A stretch of DNA of 24,320 bases from an uncultured Erysipelotrichaceae bacterium (GTDB lineage Bacteria; Bacillota_I; Bacilli_A; RFN20; CAG-826): assembly GCA_947303755.1 (NCBI GenBank), contig CAMYZF010000010.1, forward strand, positions 1-24,320, given 5' to 3'. Of this stretch, positions 16,004 through 22,946 are shown one piece after another. The notes under the pieces were generated by a model. It made no database searches, was not told the origin of the DNA, and was given only the letters and a program-made list of their open reading frames with translations. The translations under genes were made by a program, and so were the position numbers. Position 1 is the stretch's first letter, and each line of letters opens with the position of its first letter.

Positions 16004-16040
16004 TAAAAAAGTCCCCCCTATGTCTCATTAGAGGGAACTT
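16004..16040 (-). terminator. Intrinsic terminator of the hypB1 operon
   Basis: On the minus strand AAGTTCCCTC pairs with GGGGGGACTT (with two G-U pairs) across a 12-base loop, followed by TTTTTTAAT. It lies just after the last gene of the redox module. The AAGT...ACTTTTTT stem resembles that at 10731-10762. Confidence 0.85.
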
Positions 16041-16047
16041 ATATCAG

Positions 16048-16335
16048 TTAATTTTGTTTGTTCTTGTTTACAAGATATATAACTAAAGTAATCACACCCC
16101 AGAAGAACAATCCACCTAAGAATGTCCAAAGTGATATCCATAGATCAAGTGGAATCTCAAAGGATAAGAATCCTTCACCCTTAATTGCAGAGGCAATGCA
16201 ATCGATGAGCCACATAAGAGTAGCGGCACCATAAGTGATTGCTAAGATCTCTAAATGAAGTTTCTTATATTTCCTGAGAAAGAACGCTAAAAGGGTGCTA
16301 ACAAGGGCTAAGCCAAGTGCAACTAAAAAATACAC
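16048..16335 (-). CDS. Small three-TM membrane protein of the hyp/Fe-S module
   Basis: A 95-residue integral membrane protein with spans at about 2-20, 28-48 and 65-88. KLHLEILAITYGAATLMWLID (25-45) carries a single His and an MWLID segment in the membrane. The start is GTG, two bases after the upstream stop, with GAGGG 9 bases before it. It is the last gene of the operon. I believe similar small proteins accompany this oxidoreductase in other gut anaerobes, but that is from memory. A role as membrane anchor or subunit is inference. Confidence 0.7.
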   Translation of the reverse strand: MYFLVALGLALVSTLLAFFLRKYKKLHLEILAITYGAATLMWLIDCIASAIKGEGFLSFEIPLDLWISLWTFLGGLFFWGVITLVIYLVNKNKQN

Positions 16336-16337
16336 TT

Positions 16338-16721
16338 CTATTTGCCCTCAACTTGTTTCGCTTTGCGTTTACGTAGGAACCTGGCTAAGAAGATACCTCC
16401 AAACCAAGCCGCGACAAGTATCGCTAACATGCCTACGCCTACCGTGCCCATCTCTTGAAGCATCTCAATAGCGGCGTCAGGACCTTCACTAACAGCACTC
16501 AAGAATGGCCACTTATAAGTGACTTCTCCATGTAAGACGTGTTCACCTGCTAAAAGGAAGGATCCACCCCAAAGGGTAAGTTCAAGATAGCCTAACTTTT
16601 TAGAGTTGATCAATTTGTCTTCAATATTGATGTTTTCGACTTTGTGTTCGTGATGTCTAACGACATACTTTGCTGCTCCAACACCAATTGCGGCAGCGGT
16701 TGTTACTAAGAAACATGCCAT
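16338..16721 (-). CDS. Small membrane protein (MACFLV type) with a GEHVLHGE motif
   Basis: A 127-residue protein starting MACFLVTTAAAIG. It has a hydrophobic start, a His-rich patch HHEHK (23-27), a span near 46-62 ending in GEHVLHGE (59-66), and a final span at about 92-114 before a basic tail. The E60, H61, H64 and E66 spacing could bind a metal or haem. I recall close relatives with the MACFLV start and an EHxxHGE motif next to the same oxidoreductase in Clostridia and Actinobacteria, without an assigned function. AAGGAGATAAAATT precedes the ATG. Its position after hypA hints at a nickel or redox link. Confidence 0.72.
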   Translation of the reverse strand: MACFLVTTAAAIGVGAAKYVVRHHEHKVENINIEDKLINSKKLGYLELTLWGGSFLLAGEHVLHGEVTYKWPFLSAVSEGPDAAIEMLQEMGTVGVGMLAILVAAWFGGIFLARFLRKRKAKQVEGK

Positions 16722-16739
16722 AATTTTATCTCCTTATAT

Positions 16740-17084
16740 TTATATAACCTTGATTTCTTTGATCATGAAGTCTTTTCCAGACACTAGATAGGTTTTTTGG
16801 GAGTGACAATATGGACACTCTTTCGCATATCTAGTGGTCGGATATGTCTTCTTACAATCTTCACAATAGCTGATAGCTTCAATCGTGATGTAATTTAGTT
16901 CTGCATTCTTTAGCAGTTCATTTTTCTTTCTCATCCAATTGAAGGCATCGACGAAGTAGTCTTTCACCACTCCCGATACTTCTCCAACTTCCACTGTGAT
17001 AGATTTGACTTCTTTGACGTTGTGCTCTTTAGCAAGTCGATCAACTTGTTTCACAACTTCCATCACAATACTTAGTTCATGCAT
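16740..17084 (-). CDS. hypA: Nickel metallochaperone HypA
   Basis: A 114-residue protein with the hallmark MHE start (His2 and the N-terminal amine bind nickel). VEVGEVSGV (32-40) and the zinc ribbon C74-x2-C77...C90-x2-C93 (CEDC, CPYC) are all present, at the usual family length. HypA passes nickel, with HypB, to [NiFe] hydrogenase precursors and sometimes to urease. No hydrogenase or urease gene is present here. The ATG lies two bases after the stop of the oxidoreductase gene and has no ribosome site of its own, so translation is probably coupled. Confidence 0.95.
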   Translation of the reverse strand: MHELSIVMEVVKQVDRLAKEHNVKEVKSITVEVGEVSGVVKDYFVDAFNWMRKKNELLKNAELNYITIEAISYCEDCKKTYPTTRYAKECPYCHSQKTYLVSGKDFMIKEIKVI

Positions 17085-17086
17085 AG

Positions 17087-19996
17087 TTAATCGTTATCTT
17101 GTTTAACGGCATTACCAGTATGTGGAGCGAACTTCTTCGCTTCTTTGTGATGTTTGTTCCATTCTTTGCGTTTCTTACGCATCTCACGCGCTTCTTTGGA
17201 GCCAGAGTGGAGAACGATCTTCACCGATCTCTTTAAGGCATAGCCAAGTAAGCCAGTAACTTTCTTCTCTGCGCGACGCATATTGGAATGTTTTGGATGG
17301 TCTCTCACTAAGTGAATAGCGTCAAAATTACATTTAGTGGTACAAATACCACAACCAATACATTTATTTGGATCAACATAAGCCGCACCACAGGAAAGAC
17401 AACGTGAAGTTTCAACCTTCACTTGTTCTTCAGTTAAGGTCTTGTGAGCATCCTTGAAGGAATTCTTATAATCGATGGATTCATCCATTCCTTCTTCTTG
17501 TCGACCAGCATCATCATATCCTGGAAGAGTAATATCATCTTTATTAAGAGGTCTAAAGTGACGTTTATAGAAGCCAATGGTTTGATGTGCATATGGGCGT
17601 GCTCTTCTTGCAAGTGATTCGGCAACCTTATGTCCTGCGGCAATCGCGTTAATGACAAAGGATGGACCAGTGAATACATCACCACCAACAAAGATATCCT
17701 CATCAGCGGTTTGATATGTATCTTTATCAGCGATTGGGTAATTACCATGCCAGAAGGTGACTTTGGTGCCATCGAGGAGTTTACCCCATTCAATGGTTTG
17801 ACCAATCGCAAAGATGATTTTATCCGCTTGAACTTCTTTAGTTTCATTATCATCGTATGTTGGAGAGAACTTTCCATTTCCATCAAACACTGACACACAA
17901 CGTTTGAAGATGATTGAAGTGACTTCTCCTTTGGAGTTCACTTTGATTTCTTTTGGACCCCAACCATTGTTAATCATGACCGCTTCTTCAAGAGCTTCAG
18001 AAATCTCTTCTTTAGAAGCTGGCATTTCTTCTCTTGATTCTAAAGAGAACATCTCAACTGATTTAGCATTTAATCTATGGGCGGTTCTCGCACAGTCAAT
18101 CGCGACATTACCACCACCAACGACAACGACCTTACCTTCAAATTTTTGAAGTTTGCCTAAGGCGTCTCTTAAATATGAGACAGCGATATCAGTTCCTTTA
18201 GCGGTGTCATTTTTGATACCAGGACGTCTTCCGCCTTGGCAACCAATAGCGATATAGAAGGCTTTGTATCCTTCTTCTTTTAGTTTAGCGATTGTGGTGT
18301 CTTCACCAACGTTAACGCCACACTTAATCTCAACACCTAATTTACGTAAGACATCAATTTCACTATCGATGACATCTTTTTCAAGTTTGTAGGATGGGAT
18401 GCCATATGTCATCATACCACCAGGTTTTTCATTCTTTTCAAAGACGGTTGGTTTAAAGCCCATCTCTGCTAAATAATAGGCGGCTGATAATCCAGCTGGA
18501 CCCGCACCAATAATTGCGATCTTTTCATCGAATTTTCCTTTTAAGGAAGCAACGATCTTTTCTGGAACATAACGTTCAGCATCTTTTCTTTCGAGGTCCG
18601 CTAAGAATTTCTTAACAGCGTCGATACTCACTGGAGCGTCAATCTTGCCTCTAGTACAAGCTTCTTCACATTTCTTGTTACAGACACGACCACATACAGC
18701 TGGGAATGGGTTTTGAGTTTTGATTAAAGCGAGAGCTTCGCGATATCTACCCTCTTTAGCCATCTTTAGATAGCCTTGAACTGGGACGTGGGCTGGACAG
18801 GCTGCTTTACATGGAGCGGTACCGCTATCCCAAGTATCAGTTTTTCTAATCGTATCACGATAATTTTCATCCCACGCATATTTGCCCCATTTAATTTTGT
18901 CTGGTAAAACAGCGTGTTTATAGGTTTGTGGCTTACCATCTGCTTTGCAGAGTTTTTGACCAAGCTTAACCGCACCCGCTGGACAGTTAGAGACACATTG
19001 ACCACAAGCAACACAGTTATTTGGATCAACCTTAGCAGAGTAAGCACTTCTTTCTAAGTTTGGAGTGTTAAACAAAAGGGCTGTTCTAAGAGCATTACAA
19101 ATCTTCACATCGCAGTTACAAATATCAAAGATTTTGTTTTCACCATCGATATTGGTGATTTGATGAACGAAGCCATTCTTTTCAGCTTGTTCAAAAATTT
19201 CTAACGCTCTTTCTTTGCTGATGTAATGGGCTCTTCCGGTTTCAACAGCGTAGTCCGCCATATCACCGAATTGGATACACCAATCATCGACATCGTCGAT
19301 ACAACCATCACCAAGCATATTTCTAGAAGCACGACATGAACAAATACCGGCAGCGATATGTCCTTCGTACTTTTTCATCCAGTGGGAGATATGTTCAACA
19401 TCTAAGGATTTTTGTTCATGTTCAATCGCTTTTTCAACTGGGATGACGTGCATGCCAACTCCACCACCACCTGGAGGAAGCATTTCAGTGACACCAGCTA
19501 GTGGAATGAAAGTCATTCTTTCAAAGAAAGAGGCGACAGCTGGATTCTTATTGATTCTTTCCACAGTGGAGTTCATTAACTCTGCACTTCCTGGAACGAA
19601 ATAAGAAAGCATATATCTTTTTACTTTTGGAGCGTCTTTAATTGGATGATCCCAAGCGTAGTTATCACCATAGTCGTATTCGATGATGCCAACCATCGAC
19701 ATATCATCGAGAAGTTTTTGGAATTCGATTGGTTTATCTTGATACTCCTTGTTCATCTTGAGAAGTTCTTCGAAAACATAATGTTTTCTTTGCTTCATCT
19801 TGAGAAGAATATCGATCATCTCTTCGGTTAAAACTTCTCTTAGACCCCAATATTCAGGATCGGTAGTTTTCATTCCTAAGAGTTTATGAGGGACAACGTC
19901 AGTTATCTTCCTACAAAGTTTGATTAACTTCTTTTCATAGGAATAACCAGTTTCTCCTTCATACTTGGATTTGATTTTCACGTTTTGTTCAGGCAT
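17087..19996 (-). CDS. FAD/NAD(P)-dependent oxidoreductase with multiple Fe-S clusters (GltD/NfnB-like)
   Basis: A 969-residue cytoplasmic flavo-iron-sulfur enzyme. In order: a 210-residue head; a Cys cluster with C219, C221, C232, C240 and C293, C295, C300; a ferredoxin motif C-x2-C-x2-C-x3-C (328-338); a GltD-type Fe-S domain with C396, C400, C435, C439, C443, C447; FAD Rossmann GAGPAG (497-502); NAD(P) site GGGNVA (627-632); FVGGDVFTGPS (about 769-779) of the FAD end; a C-terminal ferredoxin (C866, C869, C879, C882, C885, C889); and a very basic tail. The middle resembles glutamate synthase small subunit and NfnB, so electron transfer between NAD(P)H and ferredoxin-like partners is likely. 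GGAGG precedes ATG 19996, which shares a base with the hypB1 stop. An in-frame upstream ATG at 20011 is less likely. Confidence 0.85.
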   Translation of the reverse strand: MPEQNVKIKSKYEGETGYSYEKKLIKLCRKITDVVPHKLLGMKTTDPEYWGLREVLTEEMIDILLKMKQRKHYVFEELLKMNKEYQDKPIEFQKLLDDMSMVGIIEYDYGDNYAWDHPIKDAPKVKRYMLSYFVPGSAELMNSTVERINKNPAVASFFERMTFIPLAGVTEMLPPGGGGVGMHVIPVEKAIEHEQKSLDVEHISHWMKKYEGHIAAGICSCRASRNMLGDGCIDDVDDWCIQFGDMADYAVETGRAHYISKERALEIFEQAEKNGFVHQITNIDGENKIFDICNCDVKICNALRTALLFNTPNLERSAYSAKVDPNNCVACGQCVSNCPAGAVKLGQKLCKADGKPQTYKHAVLPDKIKWGKYAWDENYRDTIRKTDTWDSGTAPCKAACPAHVPVQGYLKMAKEGRYREALALIKTQNPFPAVCGRVCNKKCEEACTRGKIDAPVSIDAVKKFLADLERKDAERYVPEKIVASLKGKFDEKIAIIGAGPAGLSAAYYLAEMGFKPTVFEKNEKPGGMMTYGIPSYKLEKDVIDSEIDVLRKLGVEIKCGVNVGEDTTIAKLKEEGYKAFYIAIGCQGGRRPGIKNDTAKGTDIAVSYLRDALGKLQKFEGKVVVVGGGNVAIDCARTAHRLNAKSVEMFSLESREEMPASKEEISEALEEAVMINNGWGPKEIKVNSKGEVTSIIFKRCVSVFDGNGKFSPTYDDNETKEVQADKIIFAIGQTIEWGKLLDGTKVTFWHGNYPIADKDTYQTADEDIFVGGDVFTGPSFVINAIAAGHKVAESLARRARPYAHQTIGFYKRHFRPLNKDDITLPGYDDAGRQEEGMDESIDYKNSFKDAHKTLTEEQVKVETSRCLSCGAAYVDPNKCIGCGICTTKCNFDAIHLVRDHPKHSNMRRAEKKVTGLLGYALKRSVKIVLHSGSKEAREMRKKRKEWNKHHKEAKKFAPHTGNAVKQDND

Positions 19997-20670
19997 TAGC
20001 TCTTCCTCCATTCATCTATCTTATTTTTCAAATAATTTTTAATTTTGTCAATTCCTTCTCCTGTAAGTGCGCTGATTCTTATGATCGTGGATTTAGGATT
20101 ACGATACTTAATCATCTCTTCGCACTTTCTAAAATCGAAGTCGAAGTATTCGAGAGTATCAATTTTATTGATGATCACTAAATCACATTTTTCAAATATC
20201 AATGGATATTTAAGAGGTTTATCATCACCTTCAGGGATGGAGAGGATTACGACATCTAGGTGTGCGCCTGTATCAAACTCCGCTGGACAGACGAGATTAC
20301 CGACATTTTCAATGAAGACGATATCTAAGTCTTTGATATCAATTTCATCTAAGCCAGTTTTGCTCATACCAGCATCAAGATGGCACATTCCTGATGTTTG
20401 TAGTTGGATGGATTTAACATTCGTTTCTTTGGAAACACTGATGGCATCGACATCGCTATCGATGTCTGCTTCTAGTACTCCAATACGATAAGAGGACTTT
20501 AAAGCGTTTATTAGTTTAATAAGTGTGGATGTCTTTCCTGCTCCAGGAGAGGACATGACATTGATTAAAAAAACGCCTCTATCTTTAAGATAGGAGCGTA
20601 GCAAAGACGCTTCGGCGTCATTATCAGCATAAGCGGAGCGATTAACAACTATCGTTCTAATCTTTTCCAT
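19996..20670 (-). CDS. hypB: HypB-family nickel-chaperone GTPase, copy 1
   Basis: A 224-residue GTPase that drives nickel insertion with HypA. P-loop SSPGAGKTS (40-48), EADID (68-72), the metal-binding pair Cys96-His97 in SGMCHLDA, ENVGNLVCPAEFDTGAH (121-137) and the guanine-specificity motif NKID (168-171) are all intact. It lacks both the N-terminal CxxCGC motif and the His-rich stretch seen in nickel-storing HypB proteins. The ATG follows AGGTGAT. It leads the operon with the oxidoreductase, hypA and two membrane proteins, and a palindrome lies 22-37 bases before its start. Confidence 0.94.
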   Translation of the reverse strand: MEKIRTIVVNRSAYADNDAEASLLRSYLKDRGVFLINVMSSPGAGKTSTLIKLINALKSSYRIGVLEADIDSDVDAISVSKETNVKSIQLQTSGMCHLDAGMSKTGLDEIDIKDLDIVFIENVGNLVCPAEFDTGAHLDVVILSIPEGDDKPLKYPLIFEKCDLVIINKIDTLEYFDFDFRKCEEMIKYRNPKSTIIRISALTGEGIDKIKNYLKNKIDEWRKS

Positions 20671-20691
20671 ATCAACATCACCTATTTTACC

Positions 20692-20707
20692 TTGAATAGT
20701 TATTCAA
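20692..20707. promoter_or_regulatory. Perfect 7-2-7 palindrome between divergent hypB genes
   Basis: TTGAATAGTTATTCAA is an exact inverted repeat. Its TGAA-N6-TTCA core is that of ArsR/SmtB metal-sensor operators. It lies against the -35 side of the hypB2 promoter and just upstream of a TAAAAT that could be the hypB1 -10 (minus strand), so one repressor could control both directions. No regulator gene for it is in the window. Confidence 0.6.
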
Positions 20708-20720
20708 TACCATCATTTTG

Positions 20721-20729
20721 TGATATGAT
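20721..20729 (+). promoter_or_regulatory. Extended -10 promoter of hypB2
   Basis: TGATATGAT is a TGn-extended -10. The palindrome at 20692-20707 occupies the -35 position. Transcription would begin about 20736, only a few bases before the ATG at 20740. Confidence 0.5.
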
Positions 20730-20739
20730 ACTTTTCGAA

Positions 20740-21408
20740 ATGGAAAATAAAGATTATTCAGTTATAACCGTTAAAGAAAACCTTCTTATCGAAAATGATA
20801 AAAAGGCCGATGAACTTAGAAACTATTTAACCAAAAAAGGTATCTATTTCATCAATGTGATGGCTTCCCCAGGAAGTGGTAAAACCACTCTTTTAGTGGA
20901 ACTAATCAATTCCTTAAAGAAAGACTATAACATCGGTGTCATGGAAGCGGATATTGATGGAGATGTAGATGCGGACCGCATCACAAAGCTAACCGGAGTT
21001 AGATCCATTCAAATCCACACTTCAGGCGCATGTCATTTGACCGCTTCAATGGTAGAAGACGCAATTAAACAATTTGATATATCAAACTTAGATGTTTTAA
21101 TCTTAGAAAACGTTGGCAATTTAGTGTGCCCTGCTGAATTCGATACCGGTGCGCATCTAAACATGATGTTATTATCGGTTCCAGAAGGACATGATAAGCC
21201 ACTTAAATATCCACTTATCTTTCAAGTATCAAGCATTGTCGCAATCACTAAGATTGACACTCTTCCAATCTTTAAGTTCGACACCAAGTTATGCAAAGAA
21301 TACATTAAACGTAGAAACAAAGATGCGGAGATATATGAAGTATCTGCAGTTAAAAAGATTGGCATTGATAAGCTAGTAACCGCTCTAAAAAGAAGAATTG
21401 ATAGGTGA
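20740..21408 (+). CDS. hypB: HypB-family nickel-chaperone GTPase, copy 2
   Basis: A 222-residue paralogue of the neighbouring HypB. P-loop ASPGSGKTT (42-50), EADIDGDVDA (69-78), Cys98-His99 in SGACHLTA and ENVGNLVCPAEFDTGAH (123-139) are conserved. The guanine-specificity motif reads TKID (170-173) instead of NKID. It also lacks His-rich and CxxCGC N-termini. A TTG frame start at 20692 lies inside the palindrome and upstream of the promoter, so I use the ATG at 20740. It has no Shine-Dalgarno, and the predicted transcript is almost leaderless. The gene ends with TGA, the one clear TGA stop in the window. It is monocistronic and convergent with the next gene. Confidence 0.92.
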   Translation: MENKDYSVITVKENLLIENDKKADELRNYLTKKGIYFINVMASPGSGKTTLLVELINSLKKDYNIGVMEADIDGDVDADRITKLTGVRSIQIHTSGACHLTASMVEDAIKQFDISNLDVLILENVGNLVCPAEFDTGAHLNMMLLSVPEGHDKPLKYPLIFQVSSIVAITKIDTLPIFKFDTKLCKEYIKRRNKDAEIYEVSAVKKIGIDKLVTALKRRIDR

Positions 21409-21433
21409 ATTTATTCAAACGAATATAAGGTTA

Positions 21434-21985
21434 TCAAAAAATCATTTCTTGAATTCTCATTAGTAGAGAGTCGCCGTTTTTAAATGCTGAACAATATTTG
21501 GATAATTTGTTGTAATCGATTTGTTCTTTTTTGGCCAAATCTCTATAAGAGTTAATAACTTCTTTGAAGTACGCATATGGCAATTTACTTCTCATTCTAA
21601 AAAGCTCAATAAGCATTCTTTCTTTGTCATAAAGATTAATCTTTCCATATTTTGTTCTTATGACTCTTTTACCAATATTTACATAAGGCTCAGACATATA
21701 GATTTGATCAATTTTGTTGTGAGCGATCTTATGAGAGTTTTGAGGTGTCGCAATAATATATCGATCAGGAACATAATCCGACATTTCATAGAAAGCAAAT
21801 GCGCTTTGAAGAGTTAAAATCCCTTTTGGATATTTCGCAAAAACCGTTTCGAGTTCACTTAAAAGAGGTGATTTGTCCGAATATAAGCCATATGAAACTT
21901 TAAAGTATTCGCCTCTTTTTACTGCAAAAGCAAGCTTAGCATAGCTTCCTAATTTATTTGTGAGTTCTGAACAAGTGTAGATCAT
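21434..21985 (-). CDS. AbiEi-type antitoxin/regulator without a visible AbiEii toxin
   Basis: A 183-residue protein. It has an N-terminal winged-helix-like head ending KVSYGLYSDKS (49-59 region), then a core with LSELETVFAKYPKGILTLQSAF, DYVPDRYIIATP and RVIRTKYGKINLYDKERMLIELFRMR, as in type IV AbiEi antitoxins. The usual partner, an AbiEii nucleotidyltransferase, should lie just downstream. Instead the convergent hypB2 ends 25 bases away, so this copy is an orphan. AbiEi proteins repress their own promoter, and a consensus promoter lies about 100 bases upstream. The ATG at 21985 has no clear ribosome site. It may be a solitary regulator or an antitoxin kept after toxin loss. Confidence 0.75.
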   Translation of the reverse strand: MIYTCSELTNKLGSYAKLAFAVKRGEYFKVSYGLYSDKSPLLSELETVFAKYPKGILTLQSAFAFYEMSDYVPDRYIIATPQNSHKIAHNKIDQIYMSEPYVNIGKRVIRTKYGKINLYDKERMLIELFRMRSKLPYAYFKEVINSYRDLAKKEQIDYNKLSKYCSAFKNGDSLLMRIQEMIF

Positions 21986-22290
21986 GCTTTTATGTTAAAA
22001 CTTGGAAGGTATTTTTTCAAGTATTACCTTCTATGTTTTGACTAATTACCCTCAAATTGTCTTTGTTATCAACCATTTTTCCAACTAAGAATATACGTGC
22101 AAAAAAGGGGTGTCAATATCCCCCTATTAATTACCTATTATTATACAAATAAGAAATATCTTACTACACTAATACGGGAGCTATAATAATAGATAAAATT
22201 TCCAAAAAATTATTTTAGGCTTTTTGTTCTTTGTTTTTCTTGGCTTCGTATTTGAGAATTCTTTCTCGAACAAAGCATTTAACAAATAGT
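21986..22290. other. Intergenic region upstream of the AbiEi gene
   Basis: Holds the promoter element at 22088-22124 and a 19-codon frame on the minus strand at 22017-22076 (MVDNKDNLRV...). That frame starts about 5 bases after the predicted transcription start, has no good ribosome site and is of doubtful reality; it could be a leader or a remnant. The rest (22130-22290) is AT-rich with no gene or strong hairpin that I can see. Confidence 0.4.
22088..22124 (-). promoter_or_regulatory. Consensus promoter within a GGGG-TTGACA-CCCC element
   Basis: On the minus strand: GGGGG, ATA, TTGACA (22111-22116), CCCC, a T run, TGCAC, and TATTCT (22088-22093) with exactly 17 bases between the hexamers. 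The G and C runs flank the -35. It points toward the AbiEi gene. The same element lies before the darT1 operon. Confidence 0.65.
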
Positions 22291-22827
22291 TTATAAAATC
22301 ATTTGAATCATCATCTCGGCTTCATTAGCCAATTTTATTCCGTTAATTTTTGTTATATATAGCGGGTGATCGATGAATCTAGTTTTAACAACTAAAGTAT
22401 AGTCGTGTTCAACCGATCTAGTAGAATTGCTGACACTCTGTCCTTTTCCGGTAGGTAAGATTACACCGAGTCTGGCTTTTCCTTTTGTTCTAGTTTGTTC
22501 GATGACTACTTCGTCATCACTAATACAATAATCAACGATATCGTTTGCGGTCAAAACAGGTGATAGATCTTTCGCAACATGTACCATCATCTTCTTTCCA
22601 ACTGGATCGACATATAAAATTGCGCCAGGAACTCTCCAAAGTCTTAAAACTTTGACACCTGGTTTCGTTCTTATATCTTCTTTGCTACTTGAATATACAA
22701 ACTCTACTTTCTTTTCTTTCGCTGGGGATTCTTCAGCCGGTCTTCCTGAACCATCTAATTTTTGCCCACAATAAGAGCAAAATATTGAATCATCCGGAAT
22801 TTGTCTACCACAAAATTTACAAAACAT
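22291..22827 (-). CDS. Zinc-ribbon protein of unknown function
   Basis: A 178-residue protein opening with a zinc ribbon, MFCKFCGRQIPDDSIFCSYC (C3, C6, C17, C20). A charged Pro/Glu linker (30-45) and a mostly beta domain follow, with VLRLWRVPGAILYVDP (60-75), DDEVVIEQTRTKGKARLG and KTRFIDHPLYITKING. There is no membrane span. AAAGGTGG precedes the ATG. I do not recognise the C-terminal domain. It stands alone on the minus strand, downstream of the ATPase gene. Confidence 0.75.
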   Translation of the reverse strand: MFCKFCGRQIPDDSIFCSYCGQKLDGSGRPAEESPAKEKKVEFVYSSSKEDIRTKPGVKVLRLWRVPGAILYVDPVGKKMMVHVAKDLSPVLTANDIVDYCISDDEVVIEQTRTKGKARLGVILPTGKGQSVSNSTRSVEHDYTLVVKTRFIDHPLYITKINGIKLANEAEMMIQMIL

Positions 22828-22870
22828 ATAAGTACCACCTTTTCTTTACTCAATAATACCATTAGGCATG

Positions 22871-22886
22871 CTACAGTCTCAACGTG
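22871..22886 (-). repeat. 16-base repeat, copy 1 (upstream of the zinc-ribbon gene)
   Basis: CTACAGTCTCAACGTG on the + strand matches 24305-24320 at 15 of 16 bases. On the minus strand it reads CACGTTGAGACTGTAG, and its TTGAGA lies 18 bases before TATTAT, a possible promoter for the zinc-ribbon gene. Confidence 0.5.
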
Positions 22887-22946
22887 TGTTTAAATACATT
22901 TATTATTGAATCGAACAAGGATTGAAACTATTGAGGTAATATGTCC

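Noticed and set aside
17434..17898. 154-codon frame inside the oxidoreductase gene
   Set aside because: An alternate-frame shadow of a coding region with clear FAD and Fe-S motifs.
20692..20739. TTG-initiated N-terminal extension of HypB2
   Set aside because: It would place the start codon inside the palindrome and upstream of the -10; HypB proteins do not need the added residues.
20740..21408. Mycoplasma-type code (TGA as Trp)
   Set aside because: Trp is encoded by TGG throughout the frames examined and HypB2 ends at TGA at the normal family length.
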